38,202 bases of DNA from a virus. The position numbers and the translations under genes are program-made. Shown piece after piece: positions 16,419-22,672 of the stretch. How positions within the stretch are numbered: position 1 is the first letter of the stretch; each line of letters starts with the position of its first letter. The DNA is taken from positions 1 to 38,202 of IMG/VR virus record IMGVR_UViG_3300010354_000225; one strand, written 5' to 3'. The notes under the pieces were generated by a model. That model searched no databases and was not told the DNA's origin. It saw only the letters and a list, made by a program, of their open reading frames with translations.

Positions 16419-17633
16419 ATGAGTAAATATCAGATTTTACCTTGGAATAGAGCTCCGTTCGACGATTTTATAAAAGTCGAAAAAACAGAGGGACATCATC
16501 TTTATACCTCTGCCGGAGATAAACTCCTTGATTACACATATTCTATAGCATTCACACTGGGCTATAATAATAAAGAAATCATCGATGAAATATACAACGA
16601 GTTAATGACCGTATCACGCTGTCAAGTGGGTAGAGGTTATACTACTGACAGCATTGAAGAAATGTCGGATTGGCTGTGTGAAACCGGCGAATGGGCTGGA
16701 TATTCTTGGTCTGTAACCGGGACTGGTGCTGTAGAGTGCGCTATTTCTATGGTGGATACATATTGGAAAAACCTAAGAAGAAAAGATAAATTTAAAATTA
16801 TCACCTTCCCAAACGGATGGCACGGCACCTCGTATTTAACTAAAAGCATGGCTGTACCAAGTGAAATGAATTATCTATCAAATAGGTGCGTACACGTCGG
16901 AGGTCCTTCGTGGAGACTTATCCAAGATAGAGAGAAAGACGAAGCTCGAATATTGAATAAGGTAATAGAGAAGCTTTCCCAACCGAATAATAACATAGGA
17001 TGTATCTTATTTGATCCTTGTCCTTGGTTCTTAACAGCAGAGTTTAGTGAAAATTTCTGGAGACAGATTAGAAAAATCTGTGACGAATATGATGTGCTAA
17101 TGGTAACTGATGATGTTGCGACTGGGTTTGGTAAGTTAGGTGCTATACATACCCATACTGTAAAAGGTGCAGGTGTTCGTGCAGATATTTCTGCTTTGGG
17201 AAAAGCTATCACTGCAGGACATGCGCCTCTTTCAGCTGCAGTTTGTAATTTAAAAGTAAAAAATGTGATTGCCAAGGATTTTGGATATGGACATACATAT
17301 CTTCCTTATATGGGCGGAATTGGCGCAATGAGAGCAGTAAAAAGAATTTACGAAAGAGATAAGATTCTAGAGAGAGTCCCTAAAATTAATCAGTGGTTAA
17401 ATAAGATGGGTGACGATCTTTTACAAAATGGGTTGATCCGATCGTATAGAACTGCTGGAGTTATGATGAGTTTGGACTTAACTGAAAACTATAAGGCCAG
17501 AACCCAACACAAATATGGATTAAGTGGTAAGCTCCAATCAGTGCCAAATCTATACCTCTGTGCTCCTCTTATTGCAGATGAGACCTATATGGAAGAAATC
17601 GCCTCAAAGTTTACTGATATTTTTTCAAAATAG
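16419..17633 (+). CDS. Class III PLP-dependent aminotransferase
   Basis: 404 residues, the normal family length. Visible are VTGTGAVECAI (PLP phosphate contact), NGWHGTS, VTDDVATGFGKLG (the Asp that contacts the pyridine nitrogen) and ALGKAITAGHAPLSA with the Schiff-base Lys. It is close to glutamate-1-semialdehyde/ornithine aminotransferase types, some of which aminate keto sugars. Together with the radical SAM enzyme at 10043 it may make an amino sugar; this is inferred. It ends in TAG, directly inside the next promoter's G-run. Confidence 0.88.
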   Translation: MSKYQILPWNRAPFDDFIKVEKTEGHHLYTSAGDKLLDYTYSIAFTLGYNNKEIIDEIYNELMTVSRCQVGRGYTTDSIEEMSDWLCETGEWAGYSWSVTGTGAVECAISMVDTYWKNLRRKDKFKIITFPNGWHGTSYLTKSMAVPSEMNYLSNRCVHVGGPSWRLIQDREKDEARILNKVIEKLSQPNNNIGCILFDPCPWFLTAEFSENFWRQIRKICDEYDVLMVTDDVATGFGKLGAIHTHTVKGAGVRADISALGKAITAGHAPLSAAVCNLKVKNVIAKDFGYGHTYLPYMGGIGAMRAVKRIYERDKILERVPKINQWLNKMGDDLLQNGLIRSYRTAGVMMSLDLTENYKARTQHKYGLSGKLQSVPNLYLCAPLIADETYMEEIASKFTDIFSK

Positions 17634-17666
17634 GGGGTTTACAACCCGCTACCTCGTGTGTATAAT
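17632..17666 (+). promoter_or_regulatory. Phage promoter (TTTACA-17-TATAAT)
   Basis: AGGGGG, TTTACA (17638-17643), 17 nt, TATAAT (17661-17666). The initial region after TATAAT is nearly identical to that of the promoter at 3668, including ATTAGAGTGATTCA and GGACGGGATA, so the module has been duplicated. It overlaps the aminotransferase stop. Confidence 0.82.
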
Positions 17667-17699
17667 ATTAGAGTGATTCAAAGGACGGGATACAATACT

Positions 17700-17954
17700 A
17701 TGACCAACTCTATCATGTCTGACTTCGAGATGGAAGTTGCAGGTGAAATCATGAGGTTTGTCTTTGTCATGCAAGACAAATTCACTTCAATCGAATATAT
17801 CACCACAAAAGAAATGGTAAATACGTACTGGGAAGAGTACTTCAATTCATGTGAAATGAAGACACCCGAAACTGGCTTGGAGATGCCCCATGAAGAAGAC
17901 TTTTACTACAGCGACAATTATCTTGATCGGCTTTACCATACCGGCGAATGCTGA
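17700..17954 (+). CDS. Small acidic hypothetical protein
   Basis: 84 residues, Glu/Tyr-rich, starting MTNSIMSDFEMEVAGE. GGGATACAATACT precedes the ATG. It is in frame with the upstream aminotransferase across the TAG at 17631. No family recognised. The 3' end overlaps the signal-peptide gene by 65 nt in another frame. Confidence 0.65.
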   Translation: MTNSIMSDFEMEVAGEIMRFVFVMQDKFTSIEYITTKEMVNTYWEEYFNSCEMKTPETGLEMPHEEDFYYSDNYLDRLYHTGEC

Positions 17955-18357
17955 GAAGGTAAACGCAAAGGTAAAAGACAACTATGTTACTGAGTATGTA
18001 ACAAAGGAAGTCGTCGATCTTTACTGTGAAGTGATCGAAGTACCTGTGTACGAGACGCGCTCTCGCGCGGGAAATGCTGCTGGTGGTGCACTTATTGGCA
18101 TGATCATCGGTGGTGTAGCTGGTAAAGCCATTACTGATAAAGATAATGGTGCAGCTGCTGGTGCTATTGTAGGTGGTATTATTGGAGCAGATCAAGGTAG
18201 CAAACCGAAGACCGAGCAAGTGATCGTTGGTTACCGTGAAGAAAAAAGCTGTTACGATAAAGTCACATATATAGATGAACCAAGAAAAATTTACTCACAC
18301 TCCACTTTGATGTTTACAATCGATGGAAAAGAGTATAAAGTAGATTTTGTCAAATAA
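17890..18357 (+). CDS. Glycine-zipper outer-membrane-type protein with signal peptide
   Basis: 155 residues. A Lys-Lys start, hydrophobic core TATIILIGFTI and cleavage-like PANAEK form a Sec signal peptide. The middle contains AAGGALIGMIIGGVAGKAI and GAAAGAIVGGIIGA, two glycine-zipper hairpins like those of SlyB/17-kDa-antigen proteins, flanked by one Cys on each side. It probably goes to the periplasm or outer membrane. TTGGAG lies 8 nt before the ATG. Role in infection (envelope, superinfection exclusion) is unknown. Confidence 0.75.
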   Translation: MKKTFTTATIILIGFTIPANAEKVNAKVKDNYVTEYVTKEVVDLYCEVIEVPVYETRSRAGNAAGGALIGMIIGGVAGKAITDKDNGAAAGAIVGGIIGADQGSKPKTEQVIVGYREEKSCYDKVTYIDEPRKIYSHSTLMFTIDGKEYKVDFVK

Positions 18358-18365
18358 GAGATAAT

Positions 18366-18441
<76 letters not shown>

Positions 18442-18447
18442 ATCTAT

Positions 18448-18530
18448 GCGGGCATGGTGAAACGGTAGCCACAAGAGACTTAAAATCTCTCGCTTAATGC
18501 ATCCCGGTTCGAGTCCGGGTGCCCGTACCA
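18448..18530 (+). tRNA. tRNA-Leu (TAA)
   Basis: Acceptor GCGGGCA/TGCCCGT, anticodon loop CTTAAAA, long variable arm as usual for Leu, T-loop TTCGAGT, encoded CCA. Confidence 0.97.
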
Positions 18531-18545
18531 AATCTAGAGGTTGTA

Positions 18546-18698
18546 ATGGCTAAATCCAGTCTAGACTATTCTGAACAACACGGTCTTATGATCGCACTGA
18601 GTAATCTTGAAACAGTAGATATTACATATCAAGATGAAGAATGGCTAACGGTTGTAAACTGGATCAAAGACAGACTTAAAACATTAGGTAACAAATAA
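18546..18698 (+). CDS. Small hypothetical protein
   Basis: 50 residues starting MAKSSLDYSEQHG, between tRNA-Leu and the next small gene. AGAGG lies about 7 nt before the ATG. Acidic; ends VNWIKDRLKTLGNK. The TAATG junction couples it to the next gene. No family recognised. Confidence 0.65.
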   Translation: MAKSSLDYSEQHGLMIALSNLETVDITYQDEEWLTVVNWIKDRLKTLGNK

Positions 18699-18871
18699 TG
18701 TACTATGTAAAAGAACACGGCTTCTACTACGAAAAGCTTCATGGTCCTTATGCAACATTGGAAGAAGCGGTTGCAAACAAACCAACTGACAAAACTGTTG
18801 GTCGACAAGAAGCCGTTGTCAGATTTACTATTGAATCTGCCCAAGGTAAGGTTCAACTACTAAAAGAATAA
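18698..18871 (+). CDS. Small hypothetical protein
   Basis: 57 residues starting MYYVKEHGFYYEKLHGPYAT in a TAATG overlap. The pattern (an aromatic N-terminus, then a GPY-x-T-x-EEA segment) is like small DUF-type proteins that read 'x-x-GPYxTxxEA', but no function is known. It ends two bases before a tRNA-like element. Confidence 0.65.
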   Translation: MYYVKEHGFYYEKLHGPYATLEEAVANKPTDKTVGRQEAVVRFTIESAQGKVQLLKE

Positions 18872-18872
18872 C

Positions 18873-18963
18873 GGAAGTGGGCGTTAGACGCAAGAGGGCC
18901 TTATAAACCCTTCAGCAGTAGATGACTGTTCTCGACTGGGAGCGTAACCCAGCACTTCTACCA
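18873..18963 (+). tRNA. Atypical tRNA-like gene, Leu-like body, anticodon unclear
   Basis: Acceptor GGAAGTG/CACTTCT with encoded A-CCA, a short D-arm GCG-TTAGA-CGC, and a long variable region. The anticodon arm GAGGG/CCCTT has a 9-nt loop CCTTATAAA, or a 7-nt loop CTTATAA (TAT) if a C-A mismatch is allowed. The T-arm CTGGG/CCCAG has loop AGCGTAA, lacking the usual TTC. It also contains TTCAGCAG, like the CAGCAA RNA elements. It may be a diverged tRNA or a tRNA mimic. Confidence 0.6.
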
Positions 18964-18967
18964 ATCT

Positions 18968-19044
18968 GCTCCTGTAGCTCAGTGGTTAGTAGCTGTCCGC
19001 TCATAACGGATTGGTCCGGGGTTCGAATCCCTGCGGGAGCACCA
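18968..19044 (+). tRNA. tRNA-Met (CAT), copy 1
   Basis: Acceptor GCTCCTG/CGGGAGC, anticodon loop CTCATAA, T-loop TTCGAAT, encoded CCA. One of three CAT tRNAs; which is initiator, elongator or lysidine-type Ile cannot be told here. Confidence 0.95.
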
Positions 19045-19069
19045 AAACTTTTTTGAAAAAAGTTCATTT

Positions 19070-19105
19070 TGGGGGTTTACAAAGCAACCTAGAATGATAT
19101 ATACT
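19070..19105 (+). promoter_or_regulatory. Phage promoter (TTTACA - TATATACT)
   Basis: GGGGG, TTTACA (19076-19081) and a TATATACT box near 19098-19105 with spacing 16 to 18. It follows a palindrome AACTTTTTT/AAAAAAGTT (19046-19064) and drives a 37-residue gene. Confidence 0.7.
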
Positions 19106-19137
19106 AATAGAACACCAACTAGGAATAACGAACTTCC

Positions 19138-19251
19138 ATGAATAAACCGTTTACATATCAACGCCAGATTTCGAATGCATTCCCATGCAATCGACTCCAT
19201 GTGTGTGGTGAATGGATTATGGGATACATGGAGGGTTACGGAAACGGTTAA
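19138..19251 (+). CDS. Very small hypothetical protein (37 residues)
   Basis: Starts MNKPFTYQRQISNAF and ends MGYMEGYGNG, placed between a promoter and a terminator, which supports a genuine small gene. Its stop codon lies inside a GTTAAC-GCAA-GTTAAC hairpin (19247-19262). No recognisable family. Confidence 0.6.
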   Translation: MNKPFTYQRQISNAFPCNRLHVCGEWIMGYMEGYGNG

Positions 19252-19275
19252 CGCAAGTTAACATCGAATTCCAAG

Positions 19276-19308
19276 ACCCTCCGATCGAAAGATCTGGAGG
19301 GTTTTTTT
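19276..19308 (+). terminator. Rho-independent terminator with GAAA loop
   Basis: ACCCTCC-GATC, GAAA loop, GATC-T-GGAGGGT, then a run of T. It ends the transcript of the 37-residue gene. Confidence 0.9.
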
Positions 19309-19392
19309 ATTTTCGGGACGAAGCGATTACATCAATCTCCCACGCTCTTTGACAATTTAGTCCTATGGGGGAGGTTTATACCGATGATCCCA

Positions 19393-19890
19393 TTATGGAT
19401 CTATTATCCAGCGTCTGATAGCAATCGCTTTGGACGCTGGATAAAGATCATATGAAACACGGTTATCTTGGTTACCACCGAGGATAACATAATGGTCGAT
19501 TCCATCCTGCTTTACTGTAGTGATGTAGAATCCCACATGTCCTTGCCAACCTTGATTACCTCTTGGAAATACAACAACATCGCCGAACTCAGGAGTTACA
19601 GCAAAGCTACCCCAATAGATAAAACTCTTAGCGGTAAGTGGATGCCTACTTACAACTTCTGAACCAGGTATATTATTTAGATTTAAAATGGAATTCACAA
19701 AGGCTGCGCACCATTCAGTATGTACTGGATCTACCCCAATCAATCTTGTTAGTTCAACTCGGTCTTTTCTCTCATGAAGACCGACCATTGCACTGGCAGT
19801 AGATAACGTAGTACCTACTGAATAAGAGTCTTGAACATCTTGACCAGCACAACCTCCACATAACAAAAGAATAGGTATGATCTTTTTCAT
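19393..19890 (-). CDS. Lipoprotein with CHAP/NlpC-like TIGR02594-type peptidase domain
   Basis: 165 residues, the only convincing gene on the minus strand. The N-terminus MKKIIPILLLCGGCAGQ is a lipoprotein-type signal with a Cys near residue 14. The domain has EWCAAFVN (catalytic Cys), GDVVVFPRGNQGWQGHVGF (catalytic His) and VILGGNQ, the pattern of TIGR02594 cysteine peptidases related to CHAP amidases. It could cleave peptidoglycan from the outer membrane side, or act in lysis or superinfection exclusion. The opposite orientation suggests later insertion into the tRNA array. Confidence 0.8.
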   Translation of the reverse strand: MKKIIPILLLCGGCAGQDVQDSYSVGTTLSTASAMVGLHERKDRVELTRLIGVDPVHTEWCAAFVNSILNLNNIPGSEVVSRHPLTAKSFIYWGSFAVTPEFGDVVVFPRGNQGWQGHVGFYITTVKQDGIDHYVILGGNQDNRVSYDLYPASKAIAIRRWIIDP

Positions 19891-19942
19891 AAGATTATAT
19901 ATGAGTATAAGGTTTTAGTTAGTTTAACTATTAGCAGGATAC

Positions 19943-20016
19943 TGCCCCATCGTCTAGCGGTAGGATATCTGACTTTGAATCAGAAGAGCGCGGTTCGAAT
20001 CCTCGTGGGGCATCCA
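19943..20016 (+). tRNA. tRNA-Gln (TTG)
   Basis: Acceptor TGCCCCA/TGGGGCA, anticodon loop CTTTGAA (TTG), T-loop TTCGAAT, encoded CCA. Confidence 0.95.
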
Positions 20017-20024
20017 ATTATCAT

Positions 20025-20102
20025 CTGGGTGTAGCTCAGTCTGCGTAGAGTGCTTGCCTTGGAAGCAAGAAGTCGCTGGTTCAAATCCAGTCACCCAGAC
20101 CA
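20025..20102 (+). tRNA. tRNA-Pro (TGG), copy 1
   Basis: Acceptor CTGGGTG/CACCCAG, anticodon stem CTTGC/GCAAG with loop CTTGGAA (TGG), T-loop TTCAAAT, encoded CCA. The second Pro(TGG) tRNA is at 29317. Confidence 0.9.
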
Positions 20103-20107
20103 AATAT

Positions 20108-20182
20108 ATCGGTGTAGCTCAATGGTAGAGCGGCGGTCTCCAAAACCGCGCGTAGTGGGTTCGATTCCTACCACCGGTGCCA
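20108..20182 (+). tRNA. tRNA-Trp (CCA)
   Basis: Acceptor ATCGGTG/CACCGGT, anticodon loop CTCCAAA, T-loop TTCGATT, G-CCA end encoded. Confidence 0.95.
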
Positions 20183-20188
20183 AATAAC

Positions 20189-20270
20189 GGTGTGTGGCCC
20201 GGCCGGTAAGGGGATGGATTGCAAATCCATAGCACGAAAGTAGTCAGTTCGATTCTGACACACACCTCCA
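20189..20270 (+). tRNA. tRNA-Cys (GCA)
   Basis: Acceptor GGTGTGT/ACACACC, anticodon loop TTGCAAA, T-loop TTCGATT, T-CCA end. The variable region is longer than usual for Cys. Confidence 0.93.
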
Positions 20271-20275
20271 ATCAT

Positions 20276-20346
20276 AGCGACAGCAGTGGTCTGCACAGAG
20301 GTCTCATAAGCCTCGAGGCTGGGTTCGATTCTCAGTGGCGCTACCA
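20276..20346 (+). tRNA. tRNA-Met (CAT), copy 2
   Basis: Acceptor AGCGACA/TGGCGCT with one A-G mismatch, anticodon loop CTCATAA, T-loop TTCGATT, encoded CCA. The short D-arm is GCAG-TGGT-CTGC. Confidence 0.88.
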
Positions 20347-20370
20347 AAAATAATTCTAACAAAATGAAAA

Positions 20371-20406
20371 TAGGGGGTTTACAAACCAGAACACATACAT
20401 TATATT
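20371..20406 (+). promoter_or_regulatory. Phage promoter (TTTACA-17-TATATT)
   Basis: AGGGGG, TTTACA (20378-20383), 17 nt, TATATT (20401-20406), leader ACTCTTATCAAAGAAAGGA shared with other promoters here. Confidence 0.85.
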
Positions 20407-20432
20407 ACTCTTATCAAAGAAAGGATAAGACA

Positions 20433-20627
20433 ATGACTACTGTATATGTTCTGACTCTTGCCACCGATTATGAAGGTGAATGTCTGCTTGGTGTATATTC
20501 ATCAGCTGAACAAGCTGAAGATGCATCCTCAGCTTATCTAGAAGAATGTGATCGTGAAATTCGTCATTCAGAACAGTTTTTGATTCGTCCGATTTCGGTT
20601 GGTGCTCCAGCCGAACTTTGTTTCTAA
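20433..20627 (+). CDS. Small hypothetical protein
   Basis: 64 residues starting MTTVYVLTLATDYEGECLLG, with AAAGGA 9 nt before the ATG. Acidic, helical middle (SSAEQAEDASSAYLEECDRE). First gene after a promoter; no family recognised. Confidence 0.75.
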   Translation: MTTVYVLTLATDYEGECLLGVYSSAEQAEDASSAYLEECDREIRHSEQFLIRPISVGAPAELCF

Positions 20628-20644
20628 GGCAATGGAGAGAAGAT

Positions 20645-20788
20645 ATGAGGATTCACAGTGGAACACTAAGCTACTTAAACAGAGTACATCGTAAGTATGG
20701 TGTTTGGAAGTATAATATGTTCATGGTGAAGCGTTGGCCTGACGGTAAGATGACCGTCATATTCAAGGAAAAAGAAAATGAAACATAA
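20645..20788 (+). CDS. Small basic hypothetical protein
   Basis: 47 residues, MRIHSGTLSYLNRVHRKYG, basic with several Trp and Tyr; GGAGAAG upstream. It overlaps the next gene by 11 nt. Unknown function. Confidence 0.6.
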   Translation: MRIHSGTLSYLNRVHRKYGVWKYNMFMVKRWPDGKMTVIFKEKENET

Positions 20789-20921
20789 GGAACTCCCGAA
20801 GGCACGAAATCCTTTCGTCCTTCATCTTTCCAAACGTCCATCTGGCGCACATGGAAAGACTAAAAAGGTGGAACGCCGAGACGATAAGGTGGCGCTTCGC
20901 AAAGAATGGATCCGTAGCTGA
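20778..20921 (+). CDS. Small basic phage protein (KARNPFV family)
   Basis: 47 residues with LPKARNPFVLHLSKRPSGAH followed by GKTKKVERRDDK. This small Arg/Lys-rich type (ARNPxV...GAHxK) is widespread in phages. The last 14 nt, including the stop codon, lie inside the tRNA-Lys gene at 20908. Confidence 0.7.
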   Translation: MKHKELPKARNPFVLHLSKRPSGAHGKTKKVERRDDKVALRKEWIRS

Positions 20922-20983
20922 GGTGGTTTTAGCACCCGACTTTTAATCGGAGTACGTCAGTTCGAGTCTGACCGGATCCACCA
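20908..20983 (+). tRNA. tRNA-Lys (TTT)
   Basis: Acceptor GGATCCG/CGGATCC, anticodon loop CTTTTAA, T-loop TTCGAGT, encoded CCA. Its first 14 nt are also the 3' end of the preceding coding sequence. Confidence 0.96.
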
Positions 20984-21076
20984 TTACTTTGATGATACAC
21001 TGGGAACTCGTATAACCGTCCCGATAGTAAGAGCAAAGGTTGTAAATATTGCCTCCTAGTGTATCTTCAAAGTAAT
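20982..21076 (+). ncRNA. Structured RNA closed by a long stem between two Lys tRNAs
   Basis: ATTACTTTGATGATACACT (20982-21000) pairs with AGTGTATCTTCAAAGTAAT (21058-21076) over 19 positions with a single T-T mismatch. Inside are GGGA...TCCC and GCAA...TTGC pairings. There is no coding potential. It could be a processing or spacer structure, or a small RNA; it does not look like a tRNA. Confidence 0.65.
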
Positions 21077-21151
21077 GCACCGGTAGTTCAGCGGTAGAAC
21101 GGCGGACTCTTAATCCGTAAGTCGTGGGTTCGATCCCCACCCGGTACACCA
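21077..21151 (+). tRNA. tRNA-Lys (CTT)
   Basis: Acceptor GCACCGG/CCGGTAC with one C-A mismatch, anticodon loop CTCTTAA, T-loop TTCGATC, encoded CCA. Confidence 0.92.
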
Positions 21152-21155
21152 ATAT

Positions 21156-21231
21156 GCACTTGTAGCTCAGCTGGTAGAGCACGGGATTGAAGATCCTGGT
21201 GTCGGGAGTTCGATTCTCTCCAAGTGCACCA
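21156..21231 (+). tRNA. tRNA-Phe (GAA)
   Basis: Acceptor GCACTTG/CAAGTGC, anticodon loop TTGAAGA, T-loop TTCGATT, encoded CCA. Confidence 0.94.
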
Positions 21232-21236
21232 ATTAT

Positions 21237-21341
21237 GGAACAGTAGCTCAGGTAGATTAGCCGTCTATTAGCTGGTCTGAGTAGAGCGGGAGTGTTGGCT
21301 AACACTTCGCGTCATTGGTTCGATTCCAATCTGTTCCACCA
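21237..21341 (+). tRNA. Unusual tRNA with a hairpin inserted in the D-loop; anticodon unclear
   Basis: Perfect acceptor GGAACAG/CTGTTCC, D-stem GCTC/GAGC, T-arm ATTGG-TTCGATT-CCAAT and A-CCA. The D-loop is about 34 nt instead of 7 to 11 and contains AGATTAGC / GCTGGTCT, an 8-bp hairpin with two G-T pairs. The anticodon arm GAGTG/CACTT leaves an 8-nt loop TTGGCTAA, so GGC, TGG or GCT are all possible. It may be a functional five-arm tRNA, a decoy, or a tRNA needing processing. Confidence 0.7.
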
Positions 21342-21392
21342 ATAATGCCCCTGGGGTTGGGCATTTCAAAACAATCATCCCCCTGAAAATTT

Positions 21393-21467
21393 TGTCCTAT
21401 AGCTCAGTGGTAGAGCGAAGAGCTGATAACTCTTAGGTCGTGTGTTCGATCCACACTAGGACAACCA
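21393..21467 (+). tRNA. tRNA-Ile (GAT)
   Basis: Acceptor TGTCCTA/TAGGACA, anticodon loop CTGATAA, T-loop TTCGATC, encoded CCA. Between the previous tRNA and this one is a small AATGCCC/GGGCATT hairpin (21344-21365). Confidence 0.95.
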
Positions 21468-21473
21468 AAATTT

Positions 21474-21565
21474 GGGAGTGTCAAATAAGGCTATGCTGGT
21501 GCTAGCAGCGGACTGTAAATCCGTTCCTGAAGAGGCAAGTTGTTCGATTCAACACACTCCCACCA
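21474..21565 (+). tRNA. tRNA-Tyr (GTA)
   Basis: Acceptor GGGAGTG/CACTCCC, anticodon loop CTGTAAA, long variable arm typical of Tyr, T-loop TTCGATT, encoded CCA. Confidence 0.95.
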
Positions 21566-21573
21566 TATACAAC

Positions 21574-21650
21574 GTCCCCATAGATTACGTTGGCTAGATC
21601 ATCGCCCTTTCAAGGCGAAGAAGCGGGATCGACACCCGCTGGGGATACCA
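21574..21650 (+). tRNA. tRNA-Glu (TTC)
   Basis: Acceptor GTCCCCA/TGGGGAT, anticodon loop CTTTCAA, T-arm with loop ATCGACA (slightly unusual), encoded CCA. Confidence 0.93.
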
Positions 21651-21655
21651 ATAAC

Positions 21656-21729
21656 GCTGCTATAGTATACTGGTATTACACGTCCTTGGTACGGATGAGA
21701 AGAAAGTTCAATTCTTTCTAGCAGCACCA
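21656..21729 (+). tRNA. tRNA-Thr (GGT)
   Basis: Acceptor GCTGCTA/TAGCAGC, anticodon stem CGTCC/GGATG with loop TTGGTAC, T-loop TTCAATT, encoded CCA. Confidence 0.92.
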
Positions 21730-21744
21730 TTTTAAGGATAGATT

Positions 21745-22077
21745 ATGTTAGATAAAGCATACGAATTGACCATGAAAATGTTTAGCGGTGAACAACTCAC
21801 CGACGATGAAAGCAAATACTTGCGCGCACGTAATGCTAAGTATGAGTTTGTTCGTTATGTTTACATGGAAAAGATGAAGCATGATGGTTCAGGTTTAACT
21901 AACTTTCAGTTCACTCCTGGTGAGTCATTTATGGATACACCAATCATCGATATTGTAAATGATTTGCTCAAGATCAATGAAGCTATTAAAAATGGTGATG
22001 GTAAAGTTTATAACTTTGGCGATTTGAGATGGAAAGATAATCCACCACATTCTGGCAAAGAAAAGACAACTTTGTAG
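21745..22077 (+). CDS. Hypothetical protein
   Basis: 110 residues, AAGGATAG 5 nt before the ATG. Starts MLDKAYELTMKMFSGEQLTD; helical and charged. Ends with TAG, which overlaps the -35 region of a following promoter. No family recognised. Confidence 0.75.
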   Translation: MLDKAYELTMKMFSGEQLTDDESKYLRARNAKYEFVRYVYMEKMKHDGSGLTNFQFTPGESFMDTPIIDIVNDLLKINEAIKNGDGKVYNFGDLRWKDNPPHSGKEKTTL

Positions 22078-22106
22078 TTTACATGTGGAACAGTTTAGAT
22101 TATGAT
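22078..22106 (+). promoter_or_regulatory. Possible promoter (TTTACA-17-TATGAT)
   Basis: TTTACA (22078-22083), 17 nt, TATGAT (22101-22106) directly before the GAGGAGA ribosome binding site of the gene at 22125. It lacks the AGGGGG upstream run, so it is weaker evidence than the other promoters. Confidence 0.5.
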
Positions 22107-22124
22107 GGTGTAGAGGAGACAAAG

Positions 22125-22430
22125 ATGAACATCTCGATTGACTATGATGATACCTACACCAAAGATCCACTCATGTGGAACTGGTTCGCACAACAAGCTC
22201 TTGACCGTGGACATAAAGTTTACTGTGTATCTGCTCGTGGTACTCAACACATGGATGATCCTAAGAATACTATTGGTCGTATCATCGGTGCTGAGAATTG
22301 CTTCGGAACAGGACTGCGTCCTAAGCGACACTTTATGCATCACGTTCACAAGATCAATATCGATGTTTGGATCGACGACATGCCGGAAATGATTGTCGAT
22401 CCACAGATCGAAGGTCTTTATATGCCATAA
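22125..22430 (+). CDS. HAD-like small phosphatase-type protein
   Basis: 101 residues from the ATG after GAGGAGA. It starts NISIDYDDTYTKDP (DxDxT, HAD motif I), has VYCVSARG for motif II and IDVWIDDMPEMIVD for the acidic motif IV. It is short, with essentially no cap, as in small phage HAD proteins. Substrate unknown. Confidence 0.72.
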   Translation: MNISIDYDDTYTKDPLMWNWFAQQALDRGHKVYCVSARGTQHMDDPKNTIGRIIGAENCFGTGLRPKRHFMHHVHKINIDVWIDDMPEMIVDPQIEGLYMP

Positions 22431-22431
22431 T

Positions 22432-22504
22432 GCTTCTGCCGGCGGATCCGGTGGCCGGCCTACGAAGCCTGCTTACGAATGTTCAACTCATTCCAGGAGC
22501 ACCA
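22432..22504 (+). tRNA. tRNA-Arg (ACG)
   Basis: Starts 1 nt after the previous stop. Acceptor GCTTCTG/CAGGAGC, anticodon loop CTACGAA (ACG), T-arm GAATG-TTCAACT-CATTC, encoded CCA. The D-arm and anticodon stem are compact, with one mismatch. The ACG wobble A would need deamination by host TadA to read all CGN. Confidence 0.82.
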
Positions 22505-22672
22505 ATAAAACGTTGTAGAAGAGGTCGACATCTGCTACAATGAGAACACTGCATACGCCACAGGGCTACTCGGCGTATCGGGTAACACGGTCTGAGTCTT
22601 AGCTCGGACGCAGGGGTAAGAGTCCCAATTGTGAGATGGCCCAGGAATTTGAATAGGTGGCGGCAACCACCG
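22505..22672 (+). ncRNA. Structured non-coding stretch, first part
   Basis: No coding signal. A chain of perfect hairpins is visible: TTGTAG/CTACAA, ATACGCC/GGCGTAT, GTCTGAG/CTCGGAC and GGTGG/CCACC (loop CGGCAA). The density of stems suggests a stable RNA, perhaps one unit with the following tRNA-like domain. It matches no RNA family I can name. Confidence 0.5.

Noticed and set aside
19351-19380. Promoter at TTTGACA near 19350
   Set aside because: A TTGACA is present but no -10 box lies at 16 to 18 nt, and no plus-strand gene follows.
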